Positions 35,095-45,608 of a DNA stretch of 64,000 nt are shown here, in pieces. The translations under genes and the position numbers were made by a program. Position 1 is the first letter of the stretch; every line of letters starts with the position of its first letter. The DNA comes from Juglans regia (taxonomy: Eukaryota; Streptophyta; Magnoliopsida; Fagales; Juglandaceae), in the NCBI RefSeq assembly GCF_001411555.2, contig NC_049903.1, positions 13,993,234 through 14,057,233 on the forward strand, in the 5' to 3' direction. Below the pieces are notes generated by a model, which saw nothing but the letters and a program-made list of their open reading frames with translations, was not told where the DNA came from and did no database searches.

Positions 35095-36030
35095 TTCACT
35101 GGAATTAGCACCTTCCATGATAAACAAACGAGTTTTTTTGAATTTGTGGCCCGGCCCGCACTTCTCATCACACTTGTAACACAATCCTCTCTCCCTCCTC
35201 TCATTCATTTGTAATTGGGATAAACATTGGACCAGAACAATTGCCCTTTTCTTGTGTAAGGGGTTTGCTAAATGGGCGTGTGGGAGGAGAGCCCATCCGC
35301 GAAGCGTGCCTGAAGGCGGCAACATTTTCCTCTTGCATCTTTGCCATACCAAAAGTCAGGGTAAGGTTAGAGAGATTAAGCATACATACCATAAATCGAA
35401 TATCCTCCCGCAAGCTACTTAAAAAACAACTGAGCTTGTAAGGTTCCACCAGACCCTTAAGCCGATTAGATAATACTTCAAATTGGGACTTGCAAGTCTT
35501 AACGGTTGTAGTTTGTCGCAATCACTTAAGAGCTTCCATTGGATCATCCAAAATGGAAGGACCAAATCGTGTAAGTAACGACTGAGTGAAGCCATCCCAA
35601 CTAGTAATACCGCCATATGCTTCTAAATCCTGAAACCAAGTAAGGGTCTTGCCCTCCATGTGAAAAGAAGTCAAAAGTTGATTAGCATGATAAATCCAAC
35701 CATTAGGATCCTCGCCATCGAATTTAGGAAATTCGAGACGGATAGCTCTTGTTTGAATGCCACCATGATTTTCAAATAAAGGATTCCCCATGTGAGATGT
35801 CGCTCCATATGAAGAGTCCTCCTTAGATTTCCCTTGATTACAGAACAAGGTCTCCACATTGGGCACCACAAGCTGCAATTGGGTTGTCAAGCCTCTAATT
35901 GCCTGTTGTAAGGCTTCTTGATTCTGGTGCTGGACTTCTTGAGTTTGTCGAACTGACCAAGGATTCAGCAAGCTGAGAAAAACGGATAGTGTGCCCCTCG
36001 GCCATGGATCGAGTAGCTCTGGATACCACT

Positions 36031-36420
36031 TGTAAGAGATTTGTTAACAGAAATTAGATAAGTAGTCGTTTCGAGGGGGTTAAGTCCTCCAACACACGTA
36101 AATGGATAAAATTTTGGATGGATTTTCATTCATAACAACAACTTAAATAAATATTACAAAATAATTAACAGCCCACTAACTTCCTGAAATTAAGCAACAA
36201 TTAACAACCCACTAAGTGCATAACCCAAGGCCCAATTCGAGAGCCCATAGGCCCATGACATATATATGAAGTAATGTTACAAGATGCAAGAGGATTTTCC
36301 TTCTGAAGTAGGACTTGTAATCCTGGGTACATCCATCTTGGGTTGACATGCTTCTCCATGTCTCTTGATTTGGTTGACAAGTTTTTGCTGATGAGCAAAC
36401 TTCCTTCTATTGATCATATC
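36031..36420 (-). repeat. Probable 5' LTR of the Ty3-type fragment
   Basis: On the minus strand the sequence just before the primer site ends CTCTTACA, as an LTR should. The outer end was not found, so the right border is a guess. Confidence 0.4.
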
Positions 36421-37273
36421 TAAAGTAGATCCAATCTTAAGAAGAAGTTCACAAGGTGATTATTTTAAAATGTTTTCTTCAATATGCTTCAACTGTGCCA
36501 ATAAATTTGAAGTGTATTCTTACTTTGATTAATGTGCCTTTTTTGTATATTTTTTGTTCTTATATTTGACCTATGAACTCTTTTGCTTAAATGAAGAATC
36601 AAATTAAGATTAAGGTATAGATTATTGCACTTTATGCTTTTTTAGGATTGCTAATGTTTTTCCCCCTTTCTTTTGGGGAGTAAGCTAAAGAGATGCAATC
36701 ACTTTTTCTGTAGGGCAAAGTCTCTTTGCAGGCTGGATTATGATCATGAATTTTGGGTTAAATTAAGTGTTAAAATAATTTAATTTTATGTTTGTGAGAT
36801 AATGGGTAGAAGAGTTTATAATGGTGTAATAATTAGTAATAAAGAGTTTATATGTTTGTAAATTTTTCTTTCTTCTCATTAGTAATCATTTCCGTTTTCA
36901 ATATTAAAAAAAAATGTTGACCCGACCTGAATTCATCGAGTCGCTCGGGCCAGATAGCCAGGTCGGGTCAAGTCAAAAACCCGCTTGGAATGGTCGGGTT
37001 GCACGCCTAAATGGGATCCTCCACTTTAGATATTAAAAAAAATATAATAAAAATAAGATTTATAATAATATGATTAAATATAATATGTCAAAATTTTTTT
37101 AATGAGATGTGCTACAACAAATCATGTCAATTTATAAATTTGTATAAAATCTTTCTTAACTTTAATTACCATGACATTTTTCTATAAAGTCCAAACCTGA
37201 CCCATTCCCTTTAAAACACTCTCATGGGTTTGGGCAAAGTCCAATGATAGCTAAAATTTTGCTAATGAGCTTT
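36421..37273. other. Intergenic AT-rich DNA, no gene seen
   Basis: No coding frame is seen. A GC-richer patch at 36920-37005 with GACCCGACCTGA and GGTCGGGTCAAG forms an inverted pair and probably derives from a hAT-like element. Confidence 0.4.
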
Positions 37274-37440
37274 AGGAGTGAAATTGGTCTGGTTTAGTTC
37301 GGTTTTGTATATTTTTTAGAATCGAACTAGTATACATCAGTTTTGAAAATTTAAGAATTAATACCAGACAGATTCACTATCAAAATCGAAACTTCCAGTT
37401 TTTCCGATTTAGGTCCGGTCTGGTCCTCTTTTTTTAATTT
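37274..37440. repeat. End fragment of the same hAT family
   Basis: Starts TAGGAGTGAAATTGGTCTGG, like the left end at 32731, and is rich in GGTTT and CCGGTCTGG motifs. The other terminus was not identified. Confidence 0.5.
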
Positions 37441-37906
37441 TACGGAGTATCTATGTTAGTAATAATATGATGCTTACATATACTAAACTATTAGTTTATT
37501 TATATTATAGTATAAGTACATTATTTTATAATAATTAATACATACTAATATAATATTAAATTTAACTATAGTCTATATAAATTCTAGACATTTTAAAACC
37601 TCCACATTTTACTTATAAAAAAGTAAATAAATAAAAAAAAACATCCACATCGAATTAGGCATTGATATAAAAAATCTTAACTACAATAACTCAACAAATA
37701 TGTGGCATACTGTATTAGAGCCCGTTTAGATACAGAAATAAGATAAAATTATTTAATTTAATTTTAATTAATAATTTCATTATTATTTATAAATCATCTA
37801 ATCTCCCTGTTCAAACATAATATACAAACTCTAAAAATAATTATTTCTCCCTCCCGCGAGTGAAACCTCCTGTTCTCTTTTCTCCCTTCTCCCATCACTC
37901 CCGTAG

Positions 37907-37940
<34 letters not shown>

Positions 37941-39073
37941 ATTGCTCGAGAACCACGACTGAGCCTCTCCACTCTCACTTCCGATCACTCCCAGCGAGCC
38001 CCCACGACTGAGCCCCCTCCCACCACGCCCACGACAACTGAGCCCCCTCCCGTAACATTCACTAATCGACATTCACCATGCCCCCTCCCAGCGACACGTG
38101 AAGCCACCGTGAAGCATCTCCTCCTCGACGGTAACCACAAAAACCCTCGACGACAGCGCCTGTTGTTAATTTCTGTGGTTTATCTCTTCTCCTAACTCAT
38201 AATTTGGACCATTGTTTGCTATTATCGTTGTGATTTGTAAAATTTCTCTTATTAGCGTGGTTATTGTTGTGATTTGGAAAAATTTTCTTGATTATTTTCT
38301 TACTGTTGAGCATGGTTATTTATTTATTTATTTATTTGTGATTTGATGGAGATTTCTTGATTAATTTCTTACTGTTGAGCATAGTTATTGTTGAATTTTT
38401 TGTTTGAAAAAATAGTAAGAGAGATGGTAGCTGATTTTGATTTTGATAGGAGAAGCCACCGTGATCCATTAGGTTCATCAATTAGGAGAACTTTTGACAG
38501 ATTATGTATTAGGTTTGACAGATGCAAATGTATGAACTTATGTAGATACATTTGTATGAACTTTTGATAAAAATTCAGTTTAACAGATTATGTATTCATT
38601 GATAGATGGAAATGTATGAACTTTTGATATAGAGATTGTTGGATTTTATGAAAATGAACTTTTGAAGTATTTTGATAGATGGAAATGTATGAACTTTTAT
38701 GTATGAACTTTTTATGAACTTTTGAAGTTAATTTAGGTTGATTGATGGATTTTATGCATTTTGATATAGAGATTGTTGGAAATTATGAAAATTAAAAAAA
38801 AAAGTATTTTAAAAATAATTAAATAATGCATTAAAAAGTATGTATAAAAATTAAAAATAATAATAATATTTTTTTTATTATAGAGAGTAAGATAACAAAT
38901 CCAATGTGAAGTCTAAGTTTTGGGTGATTAGGTATAAGGAAAAAAGTGGCATATTAGCCAAACTTTGCCTAAGCCAATGAGAGTGTTCTAAAAGGTTGAA
39001 ACTTGCATTTAGGCCAAGACATTAGCCTTAGCAGTAGCGAGCTTCCTTGTCTTAAGTTTATTTTTTGATCTCC
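37441..39073. other. Repeat-rich intergenic DNA, no gene supported
   Basis: Holds a diverged family-A-like MITE start (AGCCCGTTTAGATAC at 37718), a (CT)n tract at 37911-37932 and a GC-richer CT-rich patch to 38180. It also has AT-rich sequence with repeated ATGAACTTTTGA phrases (38525-38730) and a MITE-like end AGCCAATGAGAG near 38975. The frame at 37860-38195 is driven by the CT repeat and lacks any domain. Confidence 0.45.
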
Positions 39074-39075
39074 TT

Positions 39076-39330
39076 AGAGCATTGGCATTGACCGGTATTT
39101 CTATTAATTTAGTTAATCCCTCCAGAATTTGGGCACATTGGATTAGATAAATGAAAGTTATCCAACATATTAGCTGTAGTAAATTCATTTCCCACTGTAA
39201 CAAAGTCATATGTATTTTTTTTTCCCTGAAACACTACTTCGTTTATTTCCTGTGGCTTGTGATAGTTCTCTCCCTCCCTCTGTATTTTTTCTCTCCAGCT
39301 CCTCCCTATTGCCGTAAAAAACTCCATTGA
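39076..39330. repeat. Probable GAGCATTGGCATTG-family MITE end
   Basis: TTAGAGCATTGGCATTGACC at 39074 matches the ends of the MITEs at 24758 and 53351. The far end was not located. Confidence 0.4.
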
Positions 39331-39466
39331 AGACAAGTGTCTGTCACCATAAACAACGTCGTCGCCAGTTCGTCCTCATCAGCAGCTTATTCTCGTCAAC
39401 AGCTCTTTCCCGCAGCTCCTCAGAGCTTCTCCAGAAACTATCTCCAGCAGCAACAGGGTAAAATTA

Positions 39467-39561
39467 TATAATTTCTTCTCCTCCATTATTGGGTTTCAAT
39501 TGTAAATTTCTTCTCCATTTTTGGGTTTCAATTGTAAATTTCTTCTCCTCCATTTTTGGGT
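39467..39561. repeat. Short tandem repeat, three units of about 32-38 bp
   Basis: TTCTTCTCC(TCC)ATTNTTGGG followed by TTTCAATTGTAAA recurs three times, with the third copy partial. Confidence 0.85.
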
Positions 39562-42036
39562 GATCTAAATGTGGGAGAGAATTAGCGTTGGGTTTTATTT
39601 TGGGGACGCATAGCTTTGTTCTTTTTATGTGTTTAAATTTGCTTATATCACCCATGTTCTTTTCAAGTTTATAAATATGTCATTGTGGTAAGGTGAGATA
39701 AAGGACTCCAAGAGTGGGTTGAAAATATTTATATATTTATTAGCTAATTGATTAATTTTAGTATTTTGTTAACGCTTTTTCCTTGTCTGGTCCTCTTTAT
39801 TCTCGGTCATGTCTTAAAACTTTTTTCTTTGTTTGGGTTTTTTAATTTTTTGTCCTCATCATAGGTAATAACTCGGCCCGTTATGAGCCCAGACTCAAGT
39901 CCCTAAGCCCAACCTGCCCGGCTTTAAAACAAAAAAAACAAACGGTGCGTTTTATGGGTGCTCTTTCTTCAGCCACCCCCCCGACGTCTCTTCTTCCCCA
40001 CTCTCCCCTCTCTCTCTCTCTCTCGACTGCCGTCTCTTTCTCTCGACTGCTAAATCTCCATTGCCGCTCCAACCTGTAGTCCGCCGTCCATGCCTCAGTC
40101 GTATCCTCACCGTTCTACCACAAGTCCACGCCGGTAAGCCTCTCCGAAGGCCACCGGAGGTACCCGCACCGCCTCATTTCGCCAAGTGTTTCATACTACC
40201 ACGAACCATCTTAGGCAAAGTCACCTCATTCTTGAATTGACCGACCACCGCTATGAGTTGAGTAAGGTACCCTTGATTACCCTTAGTTTTCGTGACTAAT
40301 TTGTTTGGTGCCTACTGGAAGATTGGGTTGTCTATGTTGGATGTTGGAATTGTGGTTTGAGTAATTTCATGGCTTGGTTGATATTGGAAGATGTGAGTTT
40401 CTGTTTTGATGTGTCGGGAGTACGAATGTGAACGTGATGTGTGTTGGAATGGGATTTAAGTGAATCCAAGGAGGTTGGGCTAATCTATTGGTGGAATAGT
40501 GTTTCGGACATTGTGCTTGGGTCATTATAAACTCAAGGCACCATGCTGGACTATTTGTTTATGGACTGTTTTTGGGCTCATGGATTTTAGCTCTTATTGA
40601 GCTATGGTTCAGGTTATAGGATTTTAGTTAGTTTGGTTGGTTTTGTATTGTTTGAGTTATTAATGTGTTGGTGATATTTTCCTGGATTAGGTTGTGATAC
40701 TACTACTGTTCGAGTTCAAGACTTAGATAATACTCTCCAAAAGTTAGGTAAACAATGCTCCTATGTTAGACTTTGCCCAAAACTGATTGAGGTTGATTTT
40801 GTGAAAAACCTTACACATTTTGTTATGAAAATGTTGGTCATTTTCTGCACTATTCTTTGTATCTGAACATAAAAATGTGACATTTTATCATGACTAGTGT
40901 GGACATGGGCAATTTTTGTACTCTATTTCTCTACTGCATAAAAGGTGAACATGAAGTCCGAAATATTTTATTCGATTATATGATATTATCTGATCAATAT
41001 ACTATTCAGTTATTGGATTGTATCTGAAAACCCCGAGGCATAAGGTTCTGTTTTGCTCTAATTTTTGGCCTTGCCACGAGATATAATAGTGGTTTCTTAT
41101 TTCTGGTCTTGCCACGGGATATAATAGTGGCCTCTGTTTTGAGTGCAATTACTTTGGTGACAAAGTGATTTATGTTCTGCTTGGCTATTTGAAGAATGCA
41201 CAACCCTGCCACGGGGGTAAACATGGCTTTTGTTTCCCTTTTTTATGTTGTTCAGTACGTTTGTGCCTAAGGTCTTTTGTATATATTATTAGTATATATT
41301 ATTATTGACAAAGAAATGTTTCTGAAAATACCACTGCCATATTTTTTAGAACTGTTTATTCTGCATTATGTAACTAACTCAAGTTTACACACTAGTATAG
41401 GTTCGTTGCTTATTGAGTCGGTGGACTCACCCCTTATCTCCACAATTCTTTTTTTCATATGACTTTGATAGTTGTGACAGTTGGAATAGATGGCACGTGA
41501 CAGGATTAAAAAGTGGAAAGGTGAGATAAGTGCCAGGTGGCATAAGTGGATTTGTATGAGTTAAGAGAAACTTCTCTAGTGTTTACTTTATTTACTTGGA
41601 ATAATTTTTTAGACATTTGATTTTGGAGGACTTTTTGTATTTATGTTTTTATTATTGTGGATTTTAAGTTAAAGGGTTCACCCCTGGTTACGGGGCTTGA
41701 CATCATAGGTCTTCTTTATTTTCCTCTTTATTTCTCGGTTTTGAGTTATCTTTTTTTGGTATCAACTCTAGGTTTTTCTTCTTATCATTTGTTTGGATAC
41801 TGAGAAAATCAAAGGAAATATTCGAATACCCATAAAAAACCAAATGTAATACCCATAAAAAAAAATCAACGTACGTATATGAAATCCAAATTCTTAACGT
41901 TACCCAAAATCTTAGTTTCACAACTTCAATTCCTTTTTTAAACACAAATTTTCTTGTTATCCAAACATTTTCTTGGCACGTCATTTTTGTATAAATCTAA
42001 GTTTTTCATATTGTAATATGTTTTGATGCTAAGAAA
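39562..42036. other. Intergenic DNA, probable old LTR-type repeat, no gene supported
   Basis: The stretch has CT-rich sequence at 39990-40060 and a long segment (about 40200-41700) with phrases shared with 44.7-45.3 kb. It contains a 22-bp phrase, CTTGCCACGRGATATAATAG plus TGG, occurring twice (about 41070 and 41108). Frames of 60-93 codons have no recognisable domain. An unassigned retrotransposon LTR or a large non-autonomous element is the likeliest content. Confidence 0.4.
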
Positions 42037-42046
42037 TCAAGGGGGA

Positions 42047-42871
42047 GGACATCTCTACTGATTCCTCTCAATGGTCCAATGAGATTTATTAGAGCTGTAT
42101 AGGATTGGGAGGTGGGAGACATTGCTGAATTTTACAGCGTGTTATACACACTGAATTTACAGCCAGGAGGGGAGGACAGATTGCTTTGGACACCTACAGG
42201 GAACAAGAACTTCTCAGTCAGATCCTACTACAAGGTATTGTCGACCCACTCTTCCAATGCCTTCCCATGGAAGTGCATTTGGAGGAGTAATGCTCCCCTC
42301 AAGGTTGCTTTCTTCTGTTGGCTGGCATCTCATGGGAAAATATTGACTATTAACAAGCTGAGAAAGTGTGGCCTCTACATAATAGATTGGTGCTTCATGT
42401 GCAAACACAATAGTGAATCAGTGGATCTCCTCCTTCTTCACTGTGAAGTAGTTAAGGCTTTATGGGATGAAATATTCACCAGGCTTGGTATTGCATGGGT
42501 AATGCCTAGGAGGGTGATAGATTTATTGTCATGTTGGAGAGGAATTCGGGGCAATCGTCAGATTGCGGCTCTTTGGAAGATGGTGCCACTATGTTTAATG
42601 CGGTGCACATGAAACGAGAGGAATGGTCGTTGTTTTGAGGATAGGGAGTGCTCTCCAAAAGGGTTTAGGGACTTTTTCTTTCATACATTGTTGCTTTGGG
42701 CATCATCTATTGTATTGAATGGAACTAGTTTTAATGACTTTTATGCTACTTTTTGCAGTGCTTAGCTTGTAATTAGGCATATTTCTTGTATATTTCTTGT
42801 GTACCTGGGCCTTGCCTAATTACGTGGATGAATAAAATCTCTTCTTACTTTTAAAAAAAAAAAAAAAAAAT
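42047..42871 (+). mobile_element. 5'-truncated LINE fragment with target duplication
   Basis: Flanked by TCAAGGGGGA (42037-42046 and 42872-42881) and ending in an A18 tail. It encodes the zf-RVT end of ORF2: LLWTPTGNKNFSVRSYY, then FFCWLASHGKILT and CFMCKHNSESVDLLLLHC. One TGA at 42610-42612 and a late stop interrupt it. The 3' end TGTACCTGGGCCTTGCCTAA is shared with the fragments at 45.95-47.97 kb and 58.1 kb. Confidence 0.9.
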
Positions 42872-42976
42872 TCAAGGGGGAAAAAATGTTTGATGCTGAG
42901 AGATCTAAGTTATGATTGTGTGTGGCCGTAATTTTTTATTATTTTGAAGGAAGACAACATGGCAGTTTCTAATTAG

Positions 42977-43272
42977 ATGGTGTCAAACTCGGCTTTACAG
43001 CATATCCAGACGGAAGTGACTCCAATTAAAAGTCACGAACACGCTCCTCTCTTTTCCTTTCTCTGTTCAGCTCCACCTCACTCTGTTTTCATCTCTCTGC
43101 ACTGTCACTGCTTGGCCACCATGGTCCATGACCTAGTCTCCGAACTCTGCCCCATCTCGAAGCTCTCCACCACACCCCAACTTTCTACTTCTCATTCTCT
43201 GCCATATAACTCTAAAGTATTGTCTCCTGCACCCACTCTCTTTCGGGTTTCCGTCGGCCAATTCAAGCTTTG
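42977..43272 (+). other. Upstream exon of the VMA21-like gene (5' UTR, possibly coding)
   Basis: The exon-like segment ends in AAGCTTTG|GTGAGTG, a good donor, and the next exon starts at 45596 after TTTCTTTCTAG. It contains an ATG in strong context (GGCCACCATGG, ATG at 43121) and another at 42977 in the same frame. After splicing this frame runs straight into the VMA21 ATG (TGG TTG GAC GTA ACA ATG). Most likely it is 5' UTR, because family members start at MAGV. The transcription start is unknown, and the left border is the first in-frame ATG. Confidence 0.6.
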
Positions 43273-45595
43273 GTGAGTGTTTCCATTCTATGTTCTTTGA
43301 TTTAATTCTATTTCAGATTTTTAAATTTTTTGGTTTTTTCGTGGGTTAGAATGAAATTTGGGAGAATTAGTGCATCTGTAGAGTCGTCCAGATTGATTTT
43401 GTAGTTTCATTTTATGGTATTGGTAAGTTTTGGCAGTATTCAATGATTTTCTTGTAATGCAAATAGGAGTAGATTTCGACAGTTGCTTCCTAATTGAATT
43501 TGAATGGGTTATTTCTAGTTGCTAGGATTATTTGATTTGGTAGTTGGCAAGTATGGTTTGGTCAGAAAAGTATGGAAGATTTTGTGTCAATATTCTGAAC
43601 TGACAGTGAAGAATGGTTTGGGTAATTGTCTTCGTGGGTTGGCTATGATAATTGTTTTTTTTGATAAGTAGGTTCACTATGCTAAAATGAAGCTGGTGTG
43701 TAGTCTGAGTTGAGTTTGGTAAAGTGAATTTTGAGTGAAGTACAATTGGGTTTTTTTGAGTCTATTTAGTTTAATGCATGTTTCGGTTAAAGAGGAGTTT
43801 GAGCAAACTGTGGGTGATATTTAGTCGCAAAAAACAGAGATATAATTTTTTGATTAAGTTGAAATTAGAATACAAGGATGATATTTATGAGGAAGTTTAT
43901 CAAAATTGATAATTCATTGGATTGGTTTAACTTGGGAATGCCGATGGTTGCTATGTTGGTTGAACAATGCAGTAATTGGGGCTGTGAGGATTATTCTGCA
44001 TTGTGCAGGCTTTTATCAGAAGATATTAATTGGTCTTATAGATGTTAAGTTCAGGTTGGAGTTTGAGTATATTCGGCATATTCTTTGTTTGCCAGCTTGA
44101 TGTTATAAAAGTGTGAGGTTTTTGTGGTGATAAGATTGACTTTTTCTACTCAGTTATATTAACCTGCATGTTCATGAAAGGAGAAGGTTTGGGTCCCTAA
44201 GTTTCAGCATGTCTTTTAGATTTAATTATTAATAAAATTGAGTTGAATTATTATGCAGTACATTTGGGGTCATAAGGATATGCTTGTGGGTAAATGAAGG
44301 ATTGGAACTTGGCATTGGTCATGTTTGGGTTTGTACAGTGGCTATCAGGTTATTTTTTGGCTTAATTGAAATTACTTGGGTCTTGGAGGACATAGAATTG
44401 AATAAATGGGTCTCATCACATCCAGGTCCTATATATTTTTTTAAGAACGTCTTTGTTGTGGCCTTTGGTGAATGTACTATTTAGTCTATTTGGACCAAAG
44501 TGCTGACATTGATTTATTTGATATGATTTGTGTTATTCCTAAGAGAGACACTGCACCATTTTTCTAACTGAGTAGAATGTGCTAATCTTGTTGCGGTTTC
44601 AATTGATTCAGCTCAACACTGTTGTGAGGCAATTTGGTTGCATTAGCAAGTTTAGGTAAGCATTGAATCTATGCTAGACTTTTTTAAAATTATTAACAGA
44701 AGTCAAATTTTCAGAAGAATGTGTTTTTTCTCTGAAAACTGCCTCTTTTGCCCTATTCTCGGTGTCTGGACATTGAATGATGTAGACGAGCTGTTTTAGC
44801 ATGATCATGTACTGTTTCTTACTGCATAAAATCTAAAACTGATTTTTGCTTTGCATTGCATTGCACTCGGATGGTATTTTCCACCTATTCCATTGTATCA
44901 ATTTTGGTAAACATGTGACACTGTTATCTAATGCTACTGTGCCGCTAGTCTCCTGCTGTGCTGATGTTTTCTGATATTGTAATAACTGTGCATTTGAATA
45001 CTGTAGATGTATGTTTTGAAACCTTTAGGCATGAGATAACTGTTTCTGCTGCTGTACTGTTGTTGTTCCTATTACCGCTTCTGCGTTGGTACCAACACCT
45101 ATGTTTCTCTGGAAACAGAGTGATTTCACTGTGTGGGGTTTTTTTTGTGCAAGTTCAATGCCAAACTCTGAGTTAATAGGGAAAATTCACTTACTTTTTT
45201 AGTTTGGTTGGCTGCTGAACCTCACAACCTTGCCATGGGGTGCAAACATGGCTTATTGATACCATTACTAATATTGTTTTGATACTGTTACTGTTACTGT
45301 TACTACTTATTCTGAAGGGGATTTTTACTATACTGTATCAGTAAATGCTTATTAAGTTTCAATTTTGTGAGTTTCAAGAAACTTTTCCATTACTGTGCTG
45401 TGTCAAGATTGGGTTTTGAGAGAAAATGATGGGCACTCGAAAACAAAGTTGTTCGTTCTTCAACTAAGGAATACCCCAAAAATTTATCGACGAAATGGAA
45501 TTAATTGTTTCTCCTAGCAATACATTTTTGATAGGTATGCATTGTTCAGAGAGATTCTGTGGTAACATTATTGCTTGTTACTTCTTTCTTTCTAG
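43273..45595 (+). other. First intron of the VMA21-like gene
   Basis: 2.3 kb between the upstream exon and the first VMA21 coding exon. It is T-rich, as plant introns are. The part at about 44.7-45.3 kb shares phrases (ACTGCATAAAA; CACAACCTTGCCATGGGGTG) with 40.7-41.23 kb, suggesting a diverged repeat. Frames within it are not supported as genes. Confidence 0.55.
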
Positions 45596-45608
45596 GTTGG
45601 ACGTAACA

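Larger units (their letters stand above)
32340..36030 (-). pseudogene. Truncated Ty3/gypsy-type gag-protease, split by a hAT element
   Basis: Reading leftward, a primer-site-like TGGTATCCAGAGC (36028-36016) precedes an ATG at 36005. The gag frame contains RAIRLEFPKFDGEDPNGWIY (about 35740-35680) and a CCHC zinc knuckle, CYKCDEKCGPGH (about 35175). It stops at the hAT insertion (TTCACTGG at 35095-35102). It resumes beyond the insertion (32722 downward) with an acidic linker and a retropepsin-like segment, VVVILIDTRSTHNFID, where the usual DTGST/DSGAT motif reads DTRST. The remnant ends near 32340, and reverse transcriptase and integrase are missing. At least two frameshifts are present. It is non-functional. 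Confidence 0.8.

Noticed and set aside
37860..38195. 111-codon frame with CT-rich start
   Set aside because: Driven by a (CT)n repeat and Pro/Thr-rich low-complexity sequence; no domain and no splice partners.
42112..42612. A host gene encoding a zinc-knuckle protein
   Set aside because: It is the zf-RVT part of a LINE with an A tail and target duplication.
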